Below are positions 55,450-64,000 of a stretch of 64,000 bases of DNA, piece by piece. Under the pieces are notes generated by a model. The model saw only the letters and a program-made list of their open reading frames with translations, was not told the origin of the DNA and did not search any database. The first letter of the stretch is position 1. Every line of letters starts with the position of its first letter. The position numbers and the translations under genes were made by a program. Source of the DNA: Cheiracanthium punctorium. Its lineage: Eukaryota; Arthropoda; Arachnida; Araneae; Cheiracanthiidae. The stretch spans positions 214,379 through 278,378 of the forward strand of contig JAWZYV010012262.1 of NCBI GenBank assembly GCA_038373885.1. Direction: 5' to 3'.

Positions 55450-57060
55450 CTTAAAATATCTCTGGGGTCTATCCAGGCTTTTCAGACAGATCTGGTTTTA
55501 TGAAAAATTTACTCATAATTTTATTTTGTGAATCTGAAATTAGTATTGAATCAAATTTTCTAGCCAAAGTCCTGTGTTCGTGAATCAATGGAAAATATAC
55601 AATTTTAGGAATTTGAATATTAAAATTCCACAGTAGATTTTTACAGTAAGCCTAAATAATAAAAAAAAACCTATTTGTATATTTAAACAGATTTTTTATA
55701 AATAAATAATTTTATCCATTATTTAGATTTATATAGCTTACATTCATCCTTTAACTTGCATTAGCAGGTGATATCAAACTCGTTTGGTCAAAAGTAATAT
55801 TCTATGAATTCAGTAACTAAGTTTCCATTTTGTAGCTTGTAAATGAACTAATTAGAATGCAAATTACCCATCTTTAAAAACCCATTGAAAAACAGTGGGT
55901 TTTTGGTGATAAATAACCCAACATGAAAGATATCATGAAGCTGAATACAAAATAAGGAGAACAATGCTGCAACAAAAATTACTGAGAAAATAATGATAAC
56001 TAACAATGTAACTCAGTATCATGATTATTCTAAAAACCATCATAAAATTCATTGCCCAAGCAGCATAAATAAAAGTTATGATCCAATAACACTGAAATCA
56101 TGTCTGACATTCTCTTCTAATTTTATTTCGAGTGAGAGATGGCGATTTTTACATTTGCATTGCCTTCAAATCATTGCCCAACAATCTTACCGCTCTTTTC
56201 ACACATTTCTTGACTAACAAACATTACTTAACGATTTCAGGGATTTAGCCAGATATCCAATCCCCGAAATTCAAATATGAAGTCTTTTTGTTAAAAGTTC
56301 TACAGATACCCCCCTTTTGGGAACACCCGAATTTTTTTCTGGCTACCTGCCCAATCGGTTGTAAACGGCTATTATGGCTATATTATCAAAATGCTCCGAG
56401 ATTAAGCTTTTGAATATCTTCTAGCGCATTTTAAAGGGACTAAATCATTAAAAAAAGAAAGAATTTTGCTTCCTACATCGCTTTTAAAAAGGTATAGTTT
56501 TCAAATATCTCCCGATTTCCAGATTTCAAGTTCGATGCGAAACCCGAAGACGTTGTCTTAGATAATTCAAATTTTACATACGTCTTATTTATGACAATAT
56601 ACAACCTTTGCAACCTTAGACAACAAAGATTTTGAAAAAATAAAAAAAATAAAATGAAATAAAATTGATCCACCCCCTACTGCTCATTCTTAACCACTGA
56701 TTCATTACTTTTAAAAATCGTCCACAGTAAGCAGTTCCACAGTAAACTTCTAATATAGGTACGTTATACAAAATAAAACGCCCTCATAATATTATTTTTC
56801 TTACTCAGGCTTTTATTTACAAGATTTATTCATATATAAATTATATACTTATGTAGTTAAAAGCTTATCTCGCTCAGCAAATAAAGTACTGCTGAGATGG
56901 AAATAACAATGACGCTCTCTTGTAAGAGACATAGTCACACAATATAAAATACATTTAAATATTTAGTAGTTTGTCGATGCATTACTTTGTATATAACCCT
57001 TTAAAGATCACTAGCAATAGCTGAAACAGTGACCTTACGCCATCCTCTTCGTTATACTAA
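55450..57060. other. AT-rich DNA without a recognisable gene
   Basis: A small hairpin AAAAACCCATTG ... CAGTGGGTTTTT lies at about 55877-55904. Octamer-type words ATGCAAAT (55857-55864) and ATTTGCAT (56153-56160) occur. Short frames have no domain. Confidence 0.45.
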
Positions 57061-57480
57061 CATTAACTAAGGCTAAGGCCTATTTTCAGAACTACTTCCA
57101 TGATCAGTGGAAAATAACATCTCGTAAATAGCCATTGCGTCCAGGTCTGTACATCGGATGCACCTTTTTATCAGGCCATTCAATCCTCGCGCTAAGCCTA
57201 CCAGATGAGATAGGAAGATAGTGAGAAGGGATTTGGCCGCAAGATCTGCACCCCGTCCCACCCCCGGGAATCGTTTTAACTCAGTTACGACCCACGAGAG
57301 GGTTAACTCTCTTTTCACCTCCCTCCACCCAACACCCTCTTTCTCTCTCTCTCTTGTGATTTTGAGAGGGATTGGTAAGCTCCGGAACGAGTTTACTTCT
57401 CTCAAAACCGAGAATGGTCATGCTCGATTAAGTTTACTGAAGCATTAAATCCTGGAGCGGCGAACGCAAGCACCGGTTTA
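57061..57480. other. GC-elevated patch, no gene called
   Basis: Balanced composition and pyrimidine-rich tracts (TTTCTCTCTCTCTC near 57340). A 110-codon minus-strand frame (57073-57405) and a 75-codon plus frame overlap it without recognisable domains. Candidate conserved non-coding DNA. Confidence 0.35.
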
Positions 57481-57595
57481 GTTCTCTTATTTTGGGGTGC
57501 TCCTTTTTTTTTTCTGTCGTAATTTCTTTCGTTAAGTTGTAAGTACTTTATTATCAGGTAATAAAAACCGTTCAAAAAATGCCGAATTTGTGGCA

Positions 57596-57711
57596 GCATT
57601 AATTTATCGTCTGGTTATGTAATTAAAACGAATCACTTGACTACGAATTTCCAAGCATTAATTCATCGTCTGGTTATGTAATTAAGGAATCACTTGACTA
57701 CGAATTTCCAC
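57596..57711 (+). repeat. 59-bp tandem duplication
   Basis: GCATTAATTTATCGTCTGG...CTACGAATTTCCAA is repeated immediately as GCATTAATTCATCGTCTGG...CTACGAATTTCCAC, the second unit being two bases shorter. A recent tandem duplication with few changes. Confidence 0.92.
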
Positions 57712-58479
57712 GCTTTGGCTCTATTAATTAAATTTCAGAAAACGGGGTGTCATTTTGACTACCGAAACAGAAATACATACGAGAAGGATAGTTAACTGGC
57801 CAAATTACTTACTTACTATAACGATTATACTTTTAACCGACGACATTTAAAACTCTTAATGAACCTAGAAATCTTTCTGTATGCAAAAAAGAATGCAATT
57901 TTTGAGTGCTTTTTCTAACATGAGATACAATTTCTTTTTTTGGTATCAAAGACCGAGATCTACATTTAGGCTTTTTCAAGAGGTTTCTAGAAAATATAAT
58001 GAATTTCGCCCAAACCGTTTCAAAGTTTCTTATATCTCTGTCTAAAATAAAAACTCAGGTATGAAATACACGAAGATTTACAAAGTTTTCTAATAAACAA
58101 TAATTTATTACGTAATAGCTGATTAATTAGGAGTTATAAACTGTTACACGAAAATATTGCACCGATACTTCTGTCAAATAAAGACATTCACCCTGCAAAA
58201 TCTTAACTAAAGTTACTACTATTCCGCACAGAGAGAAATAAAAAAGAAACAAGCTATCTAACTTTTTTTTATTTTTACTCAGTATCTATACTTCCTTTCC
58301 AGAATTTTGCGAATAAATTGTTTGCGCTTATGTTCTGGAAAGTTTTCCTCATAACAATTCACACCCATCCGGTATAACTAAGTTATTCAATATGTTATGG
58401 ACACGAAAAATATTCGCTGACCATAGAGGAGGATCCCCCGTGGCAACTGCCTGAACAAACTCCCCCCAAACTTCCTCAA
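57712..58479. other. AT-rich DNA, no gene seen
   Basis: No repeat ends, RNA genes or credible frames were identified. Confidence 0.5.
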
Positions 58480-59340
58480 CGATACTGTTTTAACTTCATG
58501 CACAATGCATGAGCGCGCGGGGGCCATTTGCATGCCTCACAGGTTCGAGTTATAAAAACTCGGAACGATAATCTTCTGGAGTTGACTGCGCCATAAGGCA
58601 AGGCCGCGAAGAATTTTCTGCACTCTTTCCCTTTTATGCGGGGGTTGTAAAAGATAAACGCCGCAGAAAGCGATTTAAACTTCTCCCAGAAGAAGTCTGC
58701 CAAACGACTCTAAACGGCCGCCAGTTTATAACCGCACTGTTCCAGCATTTGCATATCGGCAGCCCATCAACAGTTCTCTTCCAGAAATTGTCGCCGAATT
58801 CGCGGGCCGGCTGTTACTTCGCCTCCCCCCTCACCGCTCGAAAAGTGAAACTTTTCTGTTGCCCAAACTACTCTCTGGAACTGTCTATAATTTAAAATTC
58901 AACATCTCACCAAAAAGTTTGCGGTGCTTAATCACCGATCATAAAGGGGGGCGGTGTGTCCCCTTCCACTTCCCCCGCTTTTCCTTTTGTGCAGAATCAA
59001 GATTCTGCGTCACTTTCAGAGAGCATCATTGCGGGATGGCCACTAATCGTCGTATTGTTGTAAGGGGGGCGACGAATCGTTTGAAGCCCTCCCTTTATAG
59101 TGGGTGGGAAGAAGTGATGAATGATGTCTGGAAGGGGGGGTTATTGTTGTCCAGTTGTATAACATTTTCCATAATTTGCATGACAGAGGTGTTGTAGTGT
59201 TGCATGCTGGGAAATGGATGTCATAATGCAGAGATGCAGTGGCGCACTGATCACCCGTGGTAATTGAGAAAACCTGGCGCCGGTTTATTAACAGAGGGAA
59301 ATGGTTTTATGGAAATGAGCAGAAAGACAGAAATAAGCGG
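58480..59340. other. GC-rich island with three octamer (ATTTGCAT) words, candidate regulatory region
   Basis: This is the longest GC-elevated stretch in the window. It has exact ATTTGCAT words at 58526-58533, 58747-58754 and 59174-59181, a site type bound by POU-domain factors, and TAATCG, GGTAATTGAG and TTTTATGCGG words bound by homeodomain classes. Frames of 75 codons (minus, 58476-58703) and 112 codons (plus, 58859-59197) have no recognisable domains. Motif density and composition suggest a developmental enhancer; this is inference. Confidence 0.45.
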
Positions 59341-60154
59341 ATGTAAGCAGGGGAGAAACGAATAATTCCGAGTTACAGTAATTAATATATTTTTTTTTTG
59401 CCTAAGATCCTTGTAATTGAAATTTTTGGGAAAACTAAAGTAACTCTGAGAAAAGCTATTAGAATTTTTAAGTTTTTAGTCACATCATGGTATGATCATA
59501 TATCTATTAATATATGTAAAAGATTTTTAGAGTAATGATGTAAAGCCTTTGAAACAAATTCAAAGTACACAAATGGCTTAGCAATAAAAATATCAAATAT
59601 GGTACAAAATATAGTTTAAATTAAATGCTACATAATTGCCCACATGAAAAGTTAACAATATGCCCACTGTAGAAGATTTTATTTTTCAGATGAACATTCG
59701 TTTTTAATTTATGTCGAAAGAAATCTGTATTCACCTTCCCGCCAAGGAAATATGAACTGTGTTAAATAATTACTAAGTTAGACGTTTGAATTAAAATGCA
59801 TGAATTTGAAAAGTGTGCTGTATCTAAGTTTTTGTCTTATATAGTGAAACCTACCATGCTACGCAATTTCCTGCGGAGTGGAACGTATTCTTATCATTTG
59901 CATATACATTCATAAACGGAAAGCTTATTATTATTATTTTTTTAATATGTGGGGTGGAGTCACATGTGTCTAATTTATTGAAAGTCTATATCGTATAATT
60001 ATGCACATTTTTTCGGAGGTTTTACTGTATAAAGCTGGACACTTTTAGTAAGAACCTCAAGTGTCTGACTTTCAGAAGTTTCACTGCGGCTTTCGGCCAT
60101 GGTGGGATCCTGCATTGCTCTGAATCTTGCATTAAAACCCATAAGATTGACTAT
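59341..60154. other. AT-rich DNA, no gene seen
   Basis: Another ATTTGCAT word occurs at 59896-59903. No repeat ends or credible frames. Confidence 0.5.
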
Positions 60155-60162
60155 CTGTATTG

Positions 60163-60501
60163 CAGCGGTTCTCAACCTTATAACGTCACGCCCCCCCCCC
60201 CTACAAAGGCTAACTTACGGTGGCGCGCTCCCACCCTCACATTTTTCAGCATACAATCAGTTTTTTAATCTTTAAAAATGAACATTTAGTCGAATTTTCT
60301 ACAAAATAATGTTATCAGTAAAGTTTGAATGAACATTTTAAGCGAAAATGGATATATATTTTTGAGTAAAACTGAGAATAAATAAGATGACTTTTTAAAA
60401 ACATGCATCACTATTTGCTCTTTGGTTTTTCTCGCCCCCCTCCCCCTGCAAATGCTCTGCGCGCCCTTTTGGGGGCTCGCCTCACAGGTTGAGAAACGCT
60501 G
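60163..60501. mobile_element. hAT MITE with perfect 8-bp target duplication
   Basis: It begins CAGCGGTTCTCAACCT and ends AGGTTGAGAAACGCTG, near-perfect inverted ends of the CAGNGGTTCTCAA group of hAT transposons. The flanks are CTGTATTG at 60155-60162 and CTGTATTG at 60502-60509, identical. The 339-bp element has C-rich and G-rich segments just inside the ends and no coding capacity. The intact duplication suggests a rather young insertion. Confidence 0.95.
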
Positions 60502-60529
60502 CTGTATTGAGAGTGAGTTCTCATAATCG

Positions 60530-61470
60530 TTAGGATGATTCAGCAAGATGGAAGCCATTTGTAAGCTTGCAATTGGGTATATTTACAAGAGGAGGCAGCA
60601 TAATGGTTACAAATGTCAGCGAAAGTGGTATCCAGGGTGTGGAATCAATTCAAAACAAGTGGTACCATCACCAGGAAATCCATCCAAAGCCTCTCAAGAG
60701 TTGCAACAACTGCAAAGGATTGCTAATTGTCATTAAGTGCACAAAAACGAAAGCAGACCACGGATACAGAATTTTCTAGTGGCTTAGCTGCTGCCTCTGG
60801 AAAAAGAACTTTCAGATGAAAAATATACAGACGTCTTGCAGAGCACACACACTCGTCTTTACACACGGGACGTCTAGTAGTGCGTTTCCCTTTGACTGCA
60901 AGGCGCACAAGAGCTCGTTTATCGTGAAGCCAAACACCCCATTCTTTGGACACACCAAGAATGGGGACTTGTTACATTTTACTGCTTGTCAAGATTCAGC
61001 GAACAGAGTGGTTCTCGGCCAGTCTTCATGTACCGAAAACGGAAAGATCTGTATCATTTCTTCGACACAAAGGGAATTGACCAATTTCGTAACAGAGCAA
61101 TTCCTGTCTGGCACTGCATCTTTGAAGGCTGTGTGAGGTGCTGCAGGCCAGGACTACATTTTTTATGTAGAATAACATAGACCACACAGAACTCACATTG
61201 TTGATGATCTTCTTGAATCAGAGAGTATTCGCTTCTTAAACTGGTTTGCGAAATCTGGGATCTCAGTCCTATAGAACATGTTTGGGATGTTCTAGAAAAT
61301 TTATTGCTTTACGCGTTCAAGCCCCTTTCTAGGACCCTACATGTGGTAAAAGCCTTGTTTTGAGGATTTATTGCTGCAAGCGTTTCTCGTCGCTCTTTCT
61401 AACAATATGACTGCTCGTTGAGAGCTTTGTATAGCAGTTCACGGTGGCCACACTCCATACAACATAAACT
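60530..61470 (+). pseudogene. Tc1-like transposase, broken
   Basis: Pieces of one Tc1-type transposase appear in order across frames. An N-terminal HTH part reads SAKVVSRVWNQFKTSGTITR (about 60610-60670), followed by SGLAAASGKRTFR. Then comes RRLAEHTHSSLHTGRLVVRF and LTARRTRAR, matching the R.RL...L..RRPVR..PLT..HR.AR block. Then VDDLLESESIRFLNWFAKSG and LSPIEHVWDVLENLL, matching the region with the last catalytic glutamate (D.NPIEHVWD). The second catalytic region, usually QDNARPH, reads as HRPH after a stop. Many stops and frameshifts make it inactive. Terminal inverted repeats were not identified with confidence; CAACCTGTA at about 61510 may mark the right end. Confidence 0.88.
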
Positions 61471-61916
61471 TTTCCTTATGATTGATCATCATTTGTCTGT
61501 TTTTGATACAACCTGTATATTAAATAACGACTCACCTCTTCTTGACTTATTTATGTTGCTATCTGTTTCTCCTAAAATTATATATTTCTGTACCAAATTT
61601 TGTTATAATAAACCAAGTATTTCTTCAGTACTCTTATCACAGATTTTATGTTTGTAGCCTTAATCGTGGGCACCAGTATATTGGTAGAAATTTAGAAAAT
61701 TGTGACGCTTCTAAACTTTTCAGAAATGTGTGGAGATTTGACGTATTTCAAGTGCATAGTTCATAACAAAAGTGGTCTGCTTAAAGGTTTAAGTGTATTT
61801 TTAGACAGGGGTTAACGGATAAAACTAGCACATAATTTAAGAAGTTGTTTAGTGTGAATGGGATGAATCATGAATTTTGTTTGTTTAACTGGAAGTGAAA
61901 CTTTTCAATTCAGTTA
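61471..61916. other. AT-rich DNA, no gene seen
   Basis: Two frames of 74 and 79 codons without recognisable domains. Probably the right flank of the Tc1-like element and unique DNA. Confidence 0.45.
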
Positions 61917-62081
61917 GAGATGGACACGAGACGAAAAATAGGCGTCTCGCAAAACAGCTGAAAAGCTTTGTCTCGTCTCTCAAAATCCCTGAATCATAGT
62001 GTTAAAAATGTTTGTCTCGTCTCGGAAAAAAGCTGTAAATCTCTGTCTCGGCTCGCAAAAAGTCGTCTCGCGTCCATCCCA
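61917..62081. mobile_element. GCGAGACG-rich MITE, copy 2 (opposite orientation)
   Basis: It begins AGATGGACACGAGACG and ends GTCGTCTCGCGTCCATCCC. Read in complement it follows 33480-33645, including the ATTGACAGC-like and TTTAACA spacers between GAGACGAGAC units. More diverged than copy 1. Confidence 0.8.
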
Positions 62082-62092
62082 AAATACAGTAA

Positions 62093-62597
62093 AGACTCGA
62101 TAGTTCGAGTTTCTCATAAATCCGAGTTAGTGAAAAAATCAGTTTAGCTCCCAAATAATGACCAACACATACAAAACAAGTGAAAGAATTATTTCGCACC
62201 ACAAAATTCAAATATCTTTCGCACCCGGAACCACATCAGAAGTCTCCCCTCCAAAGAAAATTGGGTGTATTCTTAATATACATAGCCTCACAGACATTTC
62301 TGCGCAGTGTTGACATGCTGCTTTGATGATGGCAGGATATTGCTGCACGGAAACGAGTGAATGTGTTAATATAAAAAATAATTGACTATTATTTTCAGAT
62401 ATAACTAACCTCTGTTCTCATCAACAGTAATGAAATAATAAGTAAGTACAGTTTTCATTTAAATATGCAGCCAAATTACAAAAATCGCTTAGTTTCCATT
62501 TGTTTGTTTATTAAATTTTTATGATTTCGATCATTCGAGTTTTCGATAGTTCGAGGCAAGTCCGGTCCCTTCCACCTCGAAATATCGAGACTATTAT
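62093..62597. mobile_element. Possible pogo-like element
   Basis: The left end CAGTAAAGACTCGATAGTTC (after TA) matches the complement of CTCGAAATATCGAGACTATT at the right with several changes. Further TTCGAG words cluster at both ends. The right boundary is uncertain, and a 93-codon minus-strand frame across it has no transposase similarity that I recognise. Confidence 0.45.
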
Positions 62598-62599
62598 TC

Positions 62600-63290
62600 A
62601 AATCCACAAATATCACGTGCGATAGCTCGCGTACTTGTACAAGGATTGTTCTGAATTCTTCTCGACGCCAGCTTAGCAAGATGCGCGTGATGTTGGATCC
62701 CGACCATACTGTGGGTTGATTCAAACTAGATCTGTTCAAAATAGATTCTGGATTCAAGCTAGATTCTGAAAGATCCAGCTTCGTATAACCTTTGATTCAG
62801 ACACTCAAACAGTTCTTCTGTGTGTCTGGTGGGGGGGGGGGGATACGATTTAGTTTGGATCATAAGAACGGACCGTTGCTTGCCAATTTTCATTTGCTTC
62901 TCCATAGATGCATGTCAGCATCCCTTCATTGCTGTACAACTCCTGTTCTACTTTCGCTTACCTTGACTGCAGTGATGATGGCGCGTGTTGTCCAATTCAG
63001 TTTACGCCAAACAACGCCCTCAGTGAGCATACACGACGTTTCCGCCTGATATGTTTCTAAGTAAAAATGATTCGTTTTGGCATGCCTGACCTACCCTTAA
63101 AGTTTGTCGGAACTGTTTTGAAAAATATCCTTTATAAGATATTATTTTTTTTAAATCACTTACAATGCCAGCAAAACTTACTAATATATATAGAAGGTGT
63201 TCGGAAAAATGTATGGCACACTTTGAACTGTCATAGGTAATGTATTTGCCTACCTAGGTTGAATTTCTGGGGATAAGTTAATTGCGTTTG
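62600..63290. other. Mixed DNA, no gene seen
   Basis: A G run lies at 62829-62841. GGTGTTCGGAAAAATGTATG at 63198-63217 looks like a transposon terminus but has no partner here. An 85-codon frame (62792-63049) has no domain. Confidence 0.4.
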
Positions 63291-63291
63291 A

Positions 63292-63590
63292 AGTCCAATG
63301 GTGTAGTGGTCAGCACATTGTGCTGCCGCTCCACAGGGTCAGAGTTCGATTCATTCCCGGTCTGGGGAACTTTGACTCAGCCTTTCATACCTTGAATTGG
63401 CGGACAGAATGAGGAAAACGCTTGCTTTGGTAACCAAGCAGTGTGAGACACCGTGTCAGGCTGACCATCTGGCCACAGGACATATGCTATCCTATCCAAG
63501 AGCTCGCGGTTGTGAAGGCATGGCTGAGCAGTGCAGTCCTAAGGCCCACATTTGGACTATTGCGCCATTGAATTTAGTTCAGTATTATAT
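63292..63590 (+). mobile_element. tRNA-derived SINE (candidate)
   Basis: The A box TGGTGTAGTGGTCAGCAC (63299-63316) and the B box GAGTTCGATTC (63342-63352) are spaced as in a tRNA gene. The rest of the tRNA-like part does not close an acceptor stem. A body of about 220 bp follows (TGACTCAGCCTTTCAT...). It resembles the SINE at 39831 in the head, but the bodies differ. The 65-codon frame at 63397-63594 is not supported. Confidence 0.65.
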
Positions 63591-63591
63591 T

Positions 63592-63904
63592 TAGGAAATG
63601 GAATATCCTGCACGCTCTCTAGATCTTACTTCGGCTGTTTTTAACACGCTTTTATTAGCTTCACGTGTATATATATGCTTGTATGTTTGTAACCGACTCC
63701 TTTAGACTCGATTTTGACCCACTTTAAACGGACAGATTTAATTCAAACTTTGTACATTTATCAAGAACCGGCGACAATACAATAATCTTATAAGATTATC
63801 CTGATCAGAATCGCCAGGATTAAATAATTTCCTCATTTCTTATCCTGATTGAAAGTAGAACACTTCCAAAGATTACAATCTTAAGAAAACCTTTTTTAAC
63901 TGTG
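63592..63904. other. AT-rich DNA, no gene seen
   Basis: Repeated palindromic words (ATCTTATAAGATTATCCTGAT) occur near 63784-63804. No gene seen. Confidence 0.45.
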
Positions 63905-63976
63905 GCCGTGATCGTATAGTGGTTATTACATTGCGCTGTGGCCGCATTAACCCAGGTTCGAATCCTGGTCACGACA
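63905..63976 (+). tRNA. tRNA-His (GTG), with stem mismatches
   Basis: The 72-base sequence folds as a cloverleaf. The acceptor stem GCCGTGA/TCACGAC has a single C-A mismatch at the second pair. The D arm carries the A box TCGTATAGTGGTTATTAC. The anticodon loop CTGTGGC gives GTG (histidine). The T arm CCAGG-TTCGAAT-CCTGG is perfect. The first pair of the anticodon stem is T-T. A run of T follows 5 bases downstream, a good RNA polymerase III terminator. The two mismatches leave open whether this is a functional gene, a pseudogene, or the head of a SINE cut by the window edge. Confidence 0.75.
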
Positions 63977-63980
63977 ACAT

Positions 63981-63996
63981 TTTTTTTTTTTTTTAA
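63981..63996 (+). terminator. RNA polymerase III terminator (poly-T)
   Basis: A run of about 15 T starts a few bases after the tRNA-His-like sequence and would end its transcription. T runs are common in this window, so the placement could be chance. Confidence 0.5.
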
Positions 63997-64000
63997 ATAT

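Noticed and set aside
55877..55904. Hairpin followed by T residues read as a bacterial-type terminator
   Set aside because: The context is a eukaryotic AT-rich genome without an upstream gene; intrinsic terminators do not apply.
60816..61136. 106-codon plus-strand frame
   Set aside because: Wrong frame through the Tc1-like pseudogene; the transposase-like segments are in other frames.
63198..63217. GGTGTTCGGAAAAATGTATG as a mariner-type terminus
   Set aside because: No complementary end or transposase remnant was found on either side.

Overview
This window looks like nuclear DNA from an AT-rich animal genome. It holds no complete protein-coding gene, rRNA gene, CRISPR array or bacterial-type operon that I can support. 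Long homopolymer runs, microsatellites, tRNA-derived SINE heads and many decayed cut-and-paste DNA transposons (mariner/Tc1, hAT, piggyBac, pogo-like) fit an arthropod. The transposase remnants look to me like those common in spiders and other chelicerates, but that assignment is inference from memory. Open frames are short (longest 190 codons), have no recognisable domain except in transposon relics, and none continues as a multi-exon gene that I can see. The window is best read as an intergenic region or a large intron.

Layout. 1-13 kb: small inverted-repeat elements (1097-1257, 4210-4536, 10441-10609), a TTAA-flanked piggyBac-type foldback element (2104-2626), hAT MITEs (3469-3635, 5496-5658), an inverted pair (7309/8699), a local duplication (9722/10125) and SINE-like pieces. 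13-22.5 kb: two direct copies of an unclassified 2.1-2.3 kb repeat, with a 223-bp local duplication, a hAT MITE, a GC-richer island and a mariner relic between them. 22.5-35 kb: mostly plain AT-rich DNA with a hAT element, a second piggyBac foldback copy, a pogo-like element and a GCGAGACG-rich inverted-repeat element. 35-50 kb: a GTGGGACA-rich element, three mariner-type deletion derivatives, a SINE, a piggyBac deletion derivative, several MITEs and two pre-miRNA-sized hairpins. 50-64 kb: a half copy of the foldback element, a 24-bp tandem array, a MITE with long TIRs, GC-rich islands with octamer and homeodomain-type words, a hAT MITE beside a broken Tc1 transposase, and finally a tRNA-His-like gene at the right edge.

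How it fits together. The recognisable transposase pieces are all broken (frameshifts, stops, internal deletions), so no element here looks able to move itself. Several non-autonomous elements keep clean ends and target-site duplications, so their boundaries can be set exactly. Outside the repeats, a handful of GC-elevated patches of 0.2-0.9 kb stand out from the background. They could be conserved regulatory DNA, but I cannot test conservation here. The most unusual item is the modular repeat family whose members share a TACTAG...ACCCGTT 5' end and swap 3' ends.
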